Positions 7,956-16,100 of a stretch of 41,425 bases of DNA are shown one piece after another (positions within the stretch are counted from its first letter, which is position 1; every line of letters begins with the position of its first letter). The DNA is from Candidatus Hodarchaeota archaeon. Its GTDB lineage: Archaea; Asgardarchaeota; Heimdallarchaeia; Hodarchaeales; Hodarchaeaceae. The notes below the pieces were generated by a model. That model was not told where the DNA came from. It worked only from the letters and a program-made list of their open reading frames with translations, and searched no databases. The stretch spans positions 1-41,425 of the forward strand of contig JAEOTC010000257.1 of the NCBI GenBank assembly GCA_016840035.1, written 5' to 3'. The position numbers and the translations under genes are program-made.

Positions 7956-8477
7956 TTGGATGTGAATAGAATTATAGGTAATAAAAAAACACAGGTTTCC
8001 TTATTTCTACTATTTCTTGTTGTATTAGCCGTACCCTTATTATCCACGAATGCAGGTAGAAGTAGAAAATCTAGGTTTACAATGGCTGAAAGTCTTTGGC
8101 AATATACACCTGAAATCCTAGATGTACAAGTTATAGACGATGACACAATATTACGAACGAGAGAGGATGCAGTTTGGTCAGGAACTTTTGAGGGAACATC
8201 GACGGAACAGTGTGTTGTAGTGATATCTGCTTCTGGAGCATGGTCTGTTGTTGGTTTTGTCTTTTTTGATGGTGAAGTCAACGGGATGTCTGGAACCCTA
8301 TTGATCTACTTTTGGGGTTCGAGACCAGATGGGTTTTCTGAATGGGATGGCCGATGGCTAATAGAAAGTGGGACAGGAGATTTAGAATACCTTAATGGGC
8401 GAGGAATCTTTTGGGGACCTGGAGCTCCAGACGTGGGACAACAAGGGGATATTTACGTAAGAGGTATCCTCTTTTAA
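7956..8477 (+). CDS. Secreted beta-barrel-like protein
   Basis: There is no in-frame ATG near the start. The candidates are TTG at 7956 and GTG at 7962, both before a signal peptide (K-K-T-Q-V-S-L-F-L-L-F-L-V-V-L-A). The mature part of about 140 residues alternates strands and Gly and contains S-G-T-G-D-L-E-Y-L-N-G-R-G. That motif is reminiscent of the allene-oxide-cyclase/DUF3224-type barrel, where a G-T-G-x-L-x-x-L-x-G-x-G turn is conserved. No membrane anchor or stalk is present, unlike the other exported proteins here. It is single and divergent from the RHH gene, and ends at a strong hairpin terminator. Function unknown. Confidence 0.7.
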   Translation: MDVNRIIGNKKTQVSLFLLFLVVLAVPLLSTNAGRSRKSRFTMAESLWQYTPEILDVQVIDDDTILRTREDAVWSGTFEGTSTEQCVVVISASGAWSVVGFVFFDGEVNGMSGTLLIYFWGSRPDGFSEWDGRWLIESGTGDLEYLNGRGIFWGPGAPDVGQQGDIYVRGILF

Positions 8478-8497
8478 ATGTCCAATCATCAATAGAA

Positions 8498-8528
8498 GGA
8501 GCTAATGAAAGTTAGCTCTACCTTTTTT
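8498..8528 (+). terminator. Strong hairpin-T-run terminator
   Basis: GAGCTAA (8499-8505) pairs perfectly with TTAGCTC (8512-8518) over a six-base loop, with one extra G-T pair, followed after four bases by six T (8523-8528). It lies 21 bases after the stop of the secreted barrel-like protein. Confidence 0.7.
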
Positions 8529-8621
8529 CTCATAGATATCTTATTTTATGGAATTCCGATGCTTTTTCTTTTTTAAATATACGAATTTTTGAAGAATTTC
8601 TCAGTTTTCCACGAGTATCAC

Positions 8622-9014
8622 TTAAAGGGGTGCGTCATAATTGAAACAATCTCTAGCAATCTTCCAAGAACCATCTTCTTGTTTTTCGAAGATTGTTGTA
8701 AATTTTCCAATCACTCGTACTGTTTCTCCTTCTTTTGGAGTCATATCAAACCAATAGTTTCCACGAGAGAAACCCCACTCTGGAGTCTCTCTAACTTCTT
8801 CACTCGTAATAACCATTTTTGATACTGGTGGTCCAGCCATTAGGTTTTTCGCGAAGAGCTTGATTTTTTCTTTACCAACATTTATGGGAGCATTTGGTGG
8901 CATTTGTATTCCATCCTCGATCCATAAAGATATCCACCGTTCAATATCACTTGCTTCTACAGCCGCAGCATATTCCTTCCACAATGATTTAATAGAATCC
9001 TTTAAACTTGTCAA
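8622..9014 (-). CDS. SnoaL/NTF2-like protein
   Basis: This 130-residue protein has the plan of the SnoaL-like/DUF4440 cone fold: N-terminal helices (W-K-E-Y-A-A-A-V-E-A-S-D-I-E-R-W-I-S-L-W), the turn D-G-I-Q-M-P-P-N-A-P, then curved strands ending F-E-K-Q-E-D-G-S-W-K-I-A-R-D. Members are isomerases, cyclases or ligand-binding proteins, and the substrate cannot be told here. The start is a TTG at 9014, decided by a near-perfect Shine-Dalgarno AGGAGGTGA six to seven bases upstream. The 23-base gap to the TPR gene suggests co-transcription. Confidence 0.82.
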   Translation of the reverse strand: MTSLKDSIKSLWKEYAAAVEASDIERWISLWIEDGIQMPPNAPINVGKEKIKLFAKNLMAGPPVSKMVITSEEVRETPEWGFSRGNYWFDMTPKEGETVRVIGKFTTIFEKQEDGSWKIARDCFNYDAPL

Positions 9015-9017
9015 CTT

Positions 9018-9029
9018 CCTTCACCTCCT
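9018..9029 (-). promoter_or_regulatory. Strong Shine-Dalgarno selecting a TTG start
   Basis: On the minus strand AGGAGGTGAAGG precedes the TTG at 9014 of the SnoaL-like gene. It is the strongest ribosome-binding site I noticed in the window and decides the non-ATG start. Confidence 0.7.
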
Positions 9030-9037
9030 AATCTATT

Positions 9038-10585
9038 TTATTGATGATGAAATGTTAGAAAGTCTTGTACTTCCTTCAAATATTTCTCGATTTCCACTTG
9101 TCTTATCCTCTCCCTTACAGAAACAGCTGAATCCCATTTCGTAAATTCCTTATCTATCCGTTTAATCTCTAATCCGATATTTTCTTCCAGACGGTAGAGA
9201 TTATTTATATTTGCTATCTGTTTAATATCTTCTAGGATATTTAAGGCTTTTTTAATTTTTCCTTCAATAATTAATAGTTTTGCTTGTAACAATGACAGCT
9301 CGATATATTCAGGGGAAAACTTTTGGTCGTTTGCACTTTGAAGTTCATTATTGATTAATTCCTGGACTTCTTGTAGGATAATATTCTCCTCTGAAAGTTT
9401 AAATTCGTCTAAATACAGCTCTGCAAGATGAAATATAACGAAAAATGAAAAGAATTTGTCCGAGGTGATCCACACATAGGATCCATGCGATTGAAGTTCA
9501 TTATCTTTATCCTGTAATAACTGAAGAAAGAGTTTCTGAGCTTGGGCTTTATCGATCAATCGTGGGCTAGATTTTAGAAATATTGCTTCGGTAGCAAGAC
9601 TGTGCACTTTTACTCGATCACTGCTCTGGCCTTTGGAAAGATCTTTGAACTTCTGGATACATTTTTCTGCTTTTGAGCGGATTCCTATTTCGATATAGAG
9701 TAAAACCAAGGGGATAAGACAATAAGAAGTGATCATAGGATTTCCAATTTCAATAGATGAGTCAAAACTCGTTTCCAAGATGACTCTTGCCTGTTCCAAC
9801 TTTCTTTGCTGATATAACATTAAACCTATGAGTGAATTAACAAGATTAACACCCTGTAAGTCTTTAATCACTTTAAATAGTTCTAATGCTTCAGAAAAGT
9901 GCGTTTGTGCTGTGTCTAAATCCCCTTTTTGTAAATAATAGTTTCCCAACCATGCTTTCACCCAAGCAATCCCCTGTTTAGCATCAATTGATCGGTAGAT
10001 TCTCAAACATCTTTCAAGATTTTTAAAGAAGCTAGTTAACTTGCCCTTCTCTAGTTCTAGAAAAGCCATGTAGTATAAAGACTTAGCTTTCACATATAAA
10101 TTAGTGTGATCTCCTTCAAAACCTTTCTGAAAGTATTGTTTTGCACGCTCGTTTTGAAATTGATAGAAATAGGCTATCCCAAGAAGGAAATGTAAAAACG
10201 CACACCAATGCGAGAGCAGACGAGGATTCTTAGATAAATCGTCTTTATTCTTTTCCACTAAAGCTAACGTAATTTCTCCATTTTTTATCGATTCAGAATT
10301 GTCTCCTTTGGTAATTTGGAAATTGATTCTAGTAGTCTGAGATATCATCTTGGAAATAGAAAAATTTTCGTTTATATCAATATTTATAATTTCTTGAACG
10401 AGTTTCTCTGCTTCATCTATTTTTCCAAGTCGAATTAATGCCCTACTATGGTAAGATAGACAAATAGCTCTTTCAATCTCGTCTATTGGAGTGGATGGCT
10501 TAGTGAATTTTAATTGAGAGATTTCTTCTAAAAGTGATGAATATTTGCCTGTTACATAAAGAATCTCGAATTTCTTTTGATTCAT
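9038..10585 (-). CDS. Tetratricopeptide-repeat protein A
   Basis: This 515-residue all-helical protein has degenerate TPR units across most of its length, for example L-G-N-Y-Y-L-Q-K-G-D-L-D-T-A-Q-T-H-F and L-G-K-I-D-E-A-E-K-L. No signal peptide or membrane helix is visible, so it is probably a cytoplasmic scaffold. The last 90 residues (E-G-K-I-K-K-A-L-N-I-L-E, A-N-I-N-N-L, then a charged tail with K-W) closely match the end of the TPR protein at 16097-17644, so the two are paralogs. I start at the ATG at 10585; a TTG at 10591 would add two residues. It precedes the SnoaL-like gene in an apparent operon. Partner unknown. Confidence 0.85.
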   Translation of the reverse strand: MNQKKFEILYVTGKYSSLLEEISQLKFTKPSTPIDEIERAICLSYHSRALIRLGKIDEAEKLVQEIINIDINENFSISKMISQTTRINFQITKGDNSESIKNGEITLALVEKNKDDLSKNPRLLSHWCAFLHFLLGIAYFYQFQNERAKQYFQKGFEGDHTNLYVKAKSLYYMAFLELEKGKLTSFFKNLERCLRIYRSIDAKQGIAWVKAWLGNYYLQKGDLDTAQTHFSEALELFKVIKDLQGVNLVNSLIGLMLYQQRKLEQARVILETSFDSSIEIGNPMITSYCLIPLVLLYIEIGIRSKAEKCIQKFKDLSKGQSSDRVKVHSLATEAIFLKSSPRLIDKAQAQKLFLQLLQDKDNELQSHGSYVWITSDKFFSFFVIFHLAELYLDEFKLSEENIILQEVQELINNELQSANDQKFSPEYIELSLLQAKLLIIEGKIKKALNILEDIKQIANINNLYRLEENIGLEIKRIDKEFTKWDSAVSVRERIRQVEIEKYLKEVQDFLTFHHQ

Positions 10586-10725
10586 TTCCAATCCGGGTTG
10601 AAATTTTTCAGATCGATTTAGATACTTCTTAGGTAAATCTCCTATCGGATTGGTTTTTGTTTTTATAAGTTTTTCACTCCTAACTCAACAAAAAGATAAG
10701 AGGAGACATTGAGCACCAGATTGAG

Positions 10726-11403
10726 TTGAATTTGACCTTAAATACCTCCCAAAAGAACGAAATCATTGATAAAATACAACGTGCATGTATTTTAGCTATC
10801 TTCGGATTTTTATTATATTATGGATCAATTCTGGTTGCAGCACTGCTTTATCCTGGTGGATATAATTTTTATACAAATTATTTTAGTGATTTGGGTAGAA
10901 CTGTAACACCAGAAGGAAATGATAATATTTTTTCAGTAATTTTCTTTGTTTCAGGAACTACTGTAACAGGTTTACTATTTATTCCATTTTGGACAAGGTA
11001 TTATACGATTTTTAGTTCTTCGACATTCTCACGCAAGGTTGCAAGGTTGGGATCAGCATTCGGAGTATTTGTAATCCCTAGCTTATTCGGAATAGCTTTA
11101 ATCCCAATTAATATATGGCTTGATCTTCATGCAATTTTTTCCTTTGCTTATTATTTAACAATCTCATTATCTTTACTTTGTTACTCACTTTCAATCATTC
11201 TAGATCCTTTTTATCCAAGTAAAAGCGGGTATATGGGTGTTTTGATTGTACTTTTTGAATTACTGTTCATAATTGGGATTTTCTCAGAAATTGAACCTTT
11301 CATTCAAAAATTAACGTCACTGTGCTTTTTTTGTTGGTTTGTGGTTCAGTATGTTATTCTTAGTCGGGGTTTGAATTCTTCTGACAACGTAATTACAAGT
11401 TAA
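10726..11403 (+). CDS. DUF998-like polytopic membrane protein
   Basis: This 225-residue protein has about six hydrophobic helices. After the first one comes the segment Y-P-G-G-Y-N-F-Y-T-N-Y-F-S-D-L-G, close to the G-Y-x-x-x-x-N-Y-x-S-D-L-G signature of DUF998 proteins, whose function is unknown. The start is uncertain: no ATG is near and TTG at 10726 is the first in-frame candidate. An AGGAG at 10701-10705 is about 20 bases away, too far for a normal site. The gene is divergent from the TPR/SnoaL operon and precedes the large permease by 127 bases. Confidence 0.68.
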   Translation: MNLTLNTSQKNEIIDKIQRACILAIFGFLLYYGSILVAALLYPGGYNFYTNYFSDLGRTVTPEGNDNIFSVIFFVSGTTVTGLLFIPFWTRYYTIFSSSTFSRKVARLGSAFGVFVIPSLFGIALIPINIWLDLHAIFSFAYYLTISLSLLCYSLSIILDPFYPSKSGYMGVLIVLFELLFIIGIFSEIEPFIQKLTSLCFFCWFVVQYVILSRGLNSSDNVITS

Positions 11404-11530
11404 ATTTTATCTGATACATTAAAAATTAATAAACCTGCGAAAAGCTTTGTGCCTTAGTCATTAAAAGTGTCTTTCTCAAAGCAGACATTTTAAATCTTTA
11501 TTAAATACAGTTTATTAGGAGAAACTAGGT

Positions 11531-14458
11531 ATGGCTCGATTCCCTTTTTTTATGTTGTCCATTAGGAACATTAAAAGATCCAAGATGCGATCATATATGC
11601 TGTTGGCAGGTGTAGCACTTACAGTGTCACTTCAAATCGGTATTGCGATTTCTGTCGATTCCTTAAAGGAGGATTTTATCCAAACAAATCGGGTTCACAA
11701 TTTCACAGATATTACTCTGTATGGAAGAGACAATGTGACACTTGATGATATCAATGCTATTCTTCCAACAGTTAGAGACGATTTTAAAGTTGAGGGAGTT
11801 TCTCCTACAGTGAGTTTAAACTTATCTACTTTGATTAATCTACCCGATGATTTTGGAGCTACCTATTTATTTGGAATAACTACCGAACATCCGGATTTTT
11901 CACGATTTGATCGATTAGATGGAGAGCGATCATTAAAGAATAATGAAATCATTGTTTCTGAAGAAATTGCTAGGTTATATCAACTTGAACCTGAAGATGA
12001 ATTCACATTCAACGAAAGAATTTCCAATACTCTCCCAGGTGGAAATTTTACAGGTGGTACCTTCATTATCTCTGGAATTATTGAGGATGACTATCCTTTT
12101 GGAAATAGACCAGGTTCCCACATTGTTGTCGAATTAGATCATCTTCTATCACTTTTTTCTGATACCTCATCTCTTGAGCTATTTGTCTCAATGATGGTTC
12201 CAGATCTTTTAAACTTAAATGATATTGCCAATGATCTAACTGATGCATTTCCTGAGTACATTATCATTCGAGAAAAAAATATTGATCAGCTTAAGGCAAC
12301 GGGTCTTCAAACCTATTCCACTGCAATGACTGTTCTAATTATTGCTTCGTATGCAATCGAATTTCTTTTCATAACCAACATCTTTGGTTTTAGCATGAAA
12401 GAAAGATCACGAGAATTCGGAATTCTCAGATCTATTGGAACAGCCAAAAGACAAGTAACTTTACTTATCCTTACTGAAGCATTTCTAATTGGAGTCGGTG
12501 GCAGTGTTATTGGAGGAATCGCTGGAATAGGGTTCGCGACCTTCCTGTTAATGGTGTTTAGGTACACTCTGGGTGTTTCAAGCTTATCCGCAATGGTGAT
12601 TTCACCGACGACCTTTAGTTTTTCTATTCTCACAGGAATTAGTGTAACGATCTTGTCTGGTATGTGGCCTTTATGGATTGCCATGAGTATGCCAATAGTA
12701 CAAACCATTCACAGTGCTCGAATCTTCAAAAAGTCGAGAAGACGAATATTTACTTGGAAAACTGCTCTTATTGGAGGGTTATTAGCAATCATTGCTGGAA
12801 TGATTACTATGAACGTTGTTGAAGAATCCAGCTTTCTAGGTTTTGAATTGGGTTCGACGCAAGTGTTTGTTATTGGTGCAATTTTCCTCGGGACTCTTGC
12901 CGTTGAAGGTGCACTTGTTTCTTTTATACCAAAAATTGCATTAAACATCTTAGTTCGAACGACAAAAGCTCCTATGCTTCTTGCTACTAAGGATATTCAA
13001 CGAGATATGCAAAAAGCCTTGATTACTATTTTTACAGCAGCCCTCTCATTAAGTTTAATTCTAATTGTTAGTATGGTAAGTAGTGGTTTATTTGACGCTG
13101 TTCCAGCGTTTTATGAAGACAGTTTTGGTGATAATTTGAATATTGTAATCGAAACCTGGGATCATTTGGAATTCCCCAATAACTTCACTGAAACACTCAA
13201 AGAAGATTTGGATTGGATTCAACAAACCAATTTCATACAGGAACAACGAGCATCGTTCGAAAAAGGGGGAAATTTACATTATTTCGGAGTAGATAGATCG
13301 ACTATAGGTTACTTTGTTGATGAATTTATAACTGAACCTGTCGATACTCCAATTTCTACACTCTTAGATAATTCTTCTCTAAAAATAGTTGTAACTGATG
13401 CGATTGTGGCAAAGTTCAATTTGCTTCTGAATGATGAGGTCTTAATTCGTGCTGCAAATGGAACTGATTTTTCAGCGCTAGTAAGCGGGATTGTCCATGG
13501 TAATCCTTTCATTAGAAATGGAGAGTATGTCTTTATCGACACAGTACTGTTTCAAGATCTCTGGGGTAAGAACACTTCAAAGTGGTATTGGGGAGATTAC
13601 GATCAATCATTCCCGAAAGTAAGTGTAGTTAGGGATATTGAAGCATTTTATCCTAATCTTAAATCAGTGATGACGATTTTCGATTATCATACGATGATTG
13701 AAGCGAGCTTAGGAGTACAAGGATCCTTTATTCAATTAATTTTCATTCACTCATTCATACTCTCTGGATTAACCCAATTTATTGCAATTTTAGTTTCAAC
13801 TATTAGGATGGAGCGTGATGTTGCGATAACACGCTCAATAGGAATGTCTAAAAGAAGAGTTTTCTTTGTCTTTCTTATTGAAGCTAGTATTTTGGGATTC
13901 ACAGGAGTATTTCTAGGGATATTCAACTCCTTTTTAGGGGCAGAGCTCATTTCTTGGTATATTGGACAGAGTATTCCGGTAGATGTATCTATCAATTCTC
14001 TAGTTGATACAGCAATGTTTATACTATGGGTTGGTCTAGCTAGCTTGGTCACGTTAGGAAGTACATGGATACCTGCTAGACGTGCTTCTCAAACAAATAT
14101 TATCGCAGCCATTTCTGGCCGTAAGGAATTAGCGACTGCGAGAAGTTATTTTAAACCAGCAGAATTTGATATTGATTCTGTTATTGAAAAAATGCACACC
14201 ACCCCAGAATACTACAAGGAACATCAGACACAGCAAACTAAAATTCTTGATAGTGTTTCAACAGATGAGATAGAAAAACTAAAGGAACAAATATCTAGTC
14301 TTATTCAAAATGTCGATATAAGTAATCCAGAGTATCAAAAATGGAAATCACTATATGAATCACAGTCAAATAGGTTTTCATCTGGAGAAATCGATGTACA
14401 ACGATACACAGTGAGTCTTCGTAGATATCTTGACTTCTTGAAGAAGAATTCAAATTAA
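11531..14458 (+). CDS. FtsX/MacB-type ABC transporter permease, duplicated form
   Basis: The 975-residue protein has an N-terminal membrane helix after a basic segment (M-L-S-I-R-N-I-K-R-S-K-M-R-S), an extracellular MacB-type core at about 45-260, three FtsX helices at about 265-390, two linker helices, a second extracellular core at about 535-735 and three more FtsX helices to about 870. Both halves carry the typical S-R-E-F-G-I-L-R-S-I-G-T-A-K-R and R-D-V-A-I-T-R-S-I-G-M-S-K-R coupling-helix motifs that contact the ATPase. A hydrophilic tail of about 100 residues follows, rich in Glu, Lys and Gln. AGGAG lies upstream of the ATG. No ATP-binding subunit is encoded in the window, so the partner is elsewhere. 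A role in lipoprotein or lipid release, or in efflux, is known for the family. Confidence 0.9.
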   Translation: MARFPFFMLSIRNIKRSKMRSYMLLAGVALTVSLQIGIAISVDSLKEDFIQTNRVHNFTDITLYGRDNVTLDDINAILPTVRDDFKVEGVSPTVSLNLSTLINLPDDFGATYLFGITTEHPDFSRFDRLDGERSLKNNEIIVSEEIARLYQLEPEDEFTFNERISNTLPGGNFTGGTFIISGIIEDDYPFGNRPGSHIVVELDHLLSLFSDTSSLELFVSMMVPDLLNLNDIANDLTDAFPEYIIIREKNIDQLKATGLQTYSTAMTVLIIASYAIEFLFITNIFGFSMKERSREFGILRSIGTAKRQVTLLILTEAFLIGVGGSVIGGIAGIGFATFLLMVFRYTLGVSSLSAMVISPTTFSFSILTGISVTILSGMWPLWIAMSMPIVQTIHSARIFKKSRRRIFTWKTALIGGLLAIIAGMITMNVVEESSFLGFELGSTQVFVIGAIFLGTLAVEGALVSFIPKIALNILVRTTKAPMLLATKDIQRDMQKALITIFTAALSLSLILIVSMVSSGLFDAVPAFYEDSFGDNLNIVIETWDHLEFPNNFTETLKEDLDWIQQTNFIQEQRASFEKGGNLHYFGVDRSTIGYFVDEFITEPVDTPISTLLDNSSLKIVVTDAIVAKFNLLLNDEVLIRAANGTDFSALVSGIVHGNPFIRNGEYVFIDTVLFQDLWGKNTSKWYWGDYDQSFPKVSVVRDIEAFYPNLKSVMTIFDYHTMIEASLGVQGSFIQLIFIHSFILSGLTQFIAILVSTIRMERDVAITRSIGMSKRRVFFVFLIEASILGFTGVFLGIFNSFLGAELISWYIGQSIPVDVSINSLVDTAMFILWVGLASLVTLGSTWIPARRASQTNIIAAISGRKELATARSYFKPAEFDIDSVIEKMHTTPEYYKEHQTQQTKILDSVSTDEIEKLKEQISSLIQNVDISNPEYQKWKSLYESQSNRFSSGEIDVQRYTVSLRRYLDFLKKNSN

Positions 14459-14583
14459 TTCCATTAAAATCGATTTCTTCTTCCTTCTCTTTTATTTCTA
14501 GTTATTAAAAGAAATCTCTAGAGTTGTTATTATGTATAAAAGTGAATTTCAGATAGATATTTTGTCTTAGGTTGAAAAAAGGA

Positions 14584-15150
14584 CTAAATTGTGTGATCCA
14601 TCCCTTTTTTTTTCCAGATCCTGAGGTATTTCTCTTTAATTGCCTTCCAAATTGAAATTTTCTTGACAGTTGGAAGGGTTTTCATTGCACAGGCATCACC
14701 TAATGGACAAGTATCAGCCCACCCACCCTTGGTGTGAAATAGAGGTGCAAGAACTTTTGCAACAAGAGATTCTCCGAATTCCTCCCCAAATCGAGTATCA
14801 ATTATTGCCCAGTTTGTATCAGCATAATCAGTTCGAATAAAGGTCTCAATTCCATCAAAAATATCTCGAGCTATTGATGGCGAGTCCTCTGAAAGGCCTA
14901 GTACCACATTATGACCCGAAGGTAGGACTTTACTAAACCGCATTACAGTTGGACCAATCTTCATCGCTTCAAGAGAGGATTCAGTATCTGATCCATTAGG
15001 AGTTAGCTGGGTACTAAATGTTTGTAACGCGGTCAAAAATCCACTTAATAGCATAGGATCTTTTACATTTAGAGAACAGAAGCCTTTAAAGCATTTACTA
15101 AAAATAGGAAGGCCAGATGCTTGATAAATCATAAGATACTCTAAATTCAT
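14584..15150 (-). CDS. Longin/roadblock-like small protein
   Basis: This 188-residue protein starts M-N-L-E-Y-L-M-I-Y-Q-A-S-G-L-P-I-F-S-K, then D-P-M-L-L-S-G-F-L-T-A-L-Q-T-F, a strand-strand-helix opening I associate with longin-like domains of Asgard archaea. These are counterparts of eukaryotic longin and roadblock folds that work with small GTPases. The C-terminal third adds a Cys cluster (C-P-L-G-D-A-C-A-M-K) and a basic end. The cluster might bind metal or form a disulphide. It is divergent from the phosphoesterase gene, with starts 90 bases apart. The fold assignment is by pattern; no GTPase gene is in the window. It is the best lineage hint here. Confidence 0.62.
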   Translation of the reverse strand: MNLEYLMIYQASGLPIFSKCFKGFCSLNVKDPMLLSGFLTALQTFSTQLTPNGSDTESSLEAMKIGPTVMRFSKVLPSGHNVVLGLSEDSPSIARDIFDGIETFIRTDYADTNWAIIDTRFGEEFGESLVAKVLAPLFHTKGGWADTCPLGDACAMKTLPTVKKISIWKAIKEKYLRIWKKKGMDHTI

Positions 15151-15239
15151 TGCTATCTCTCAGGATTTTTGTTAACAAAGGTTATTTAAAGATTATTCAT
15201 AGAGATTTTCCGCAACTCTCTCCTAAAAGGGATAATTTT

Positions 15240-16100
15240 ATGGTTTCAGTCGGGATTATATCAGATATTCATTCCAACTTCTTTGCACTTGAAATCGTAT
15301 TAGACTTTCTTACCGATAAAATAGATTCACTAATTTGTGCTGGTGATTTTGTTGGTTATGGATTCCAACCAACTGAATGTCTTGAATCTCTCATTGATTA
15401 TTCTCTTCCAACCTACTATTGTCTAGGCAATCATGATATAGGAGTAAGATATGAGTATTGTAAATTATCAGAGAAAAACTCTTGCGATAAAGACTTACAA
15501 TTCTTTACATTGGATGAAGTTAGACCTGCAGCGAGACAAATGTTTGAAAACAATGCAGAGGTCATTTCAGAAGAACATTACAACTTTTTAGAACAGCTTC
15601 CCGTTTTCAATCAGTTTCAAATCGGACAGAAACTCATTCATCTAACTCATGGAACGCCTTCAAAGATTGAGAAAGATAAAGTAACCAGATATCTTCCAGC
15701 CCCCCCTATCCAACCCTTACGACAAACGATAGATCGGGCACAACAGTATTCTGGAACAAAGAATGTCGATATAATTATTGTAGGTCATACTCATCAGCGA
15801 TTTTTCATTAATCGGGATCGTATTCAAGGATGGTCTCATCTAGGTGATCGCTACAATAATATCATGGTTAAATATCCTAAGGAGTTTAATTTTCCAAGGG
15901 ATAAAATCATTCTAAATCCTGGTGCAATAGGACAACCTCGTGATGGTGATCCTGGAGCATCTTTCGTGATTCTTGACTTAGATGCCAATAATGTGCGTTT
16001 TTATTCTCTCGAATACTCTAGAAAAGAACTCTATAAGATAGCGAAAAGGAAATGCCCCTCCTCTATTCAAGATTCGACATTTTGGGAAATACGATTTTAG
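15240..16100 (+). CDS. Calcineurin-like metallophosphoesterase
   Basis: I start at the ATG at 15240 (MVSVGIISDIHSN), because the metal-binding strand begins there; the 30 codons before it have no domain character. All five family motifs are visible: D-x-H (D9, H11), G-D-F-V-G-Y-G, G-N-H-D, a His in L-T-H-G-T-P, and G-H-T-H-Q. This is a two-metal phosphoesterase of the YfcE/MJ0936-like group, normally acting on phosphodiesters or nucleotides; the substrate is not deducible. The stop overlaps the stop of the convergent TPR gene by four bases. Confidence 0.92.
   Translation: MVSVGIISDIHSNFFALEIVLDFLTDKIDSLICAGDFVGYGFQPTECLESLIDYSLPTYYCLGNHDIGVRYEYCKLSEKNSCDKDLQFFTLDEVRPAARQMFENNAEVISEEHYNFLEQLPVFNQFQIGQKLIHLTHGTPSKIEKDKVTRYLPAPPIQPLRQTIDRAQQYSGTKNVDIIIVGHTHQRFFINRDRIQGWSHLGDRYNNIMVKYPKEFNFPRDKIILNPGAIGQPRDGDPGASFVILDLDANNVRFYSLEYSRKELYKIAKRKCPSSIQDSTFWEIRF

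Noticed and set aside
7760..8281. 173-codon minus-strand frame overlapping the secreted barrel-like gene
   Set aside because: It runs antisense to a gene with a clear signal peptide and across the promoter region; the composition is non-protein-like.
12313..14052. Minus-strand frames of 77-131 codons inside the permease gene
   Set aside because: They are shadows of a long hydrophobic gene on the plus strand.
15150..15239. Thirty-codon upstream extension of the metallophosphoesterase
   Set aside because: The added residues have no domain character and overlap the divergent promoter region; the ATG at 15240 directly precedes the first metal-binding strand.
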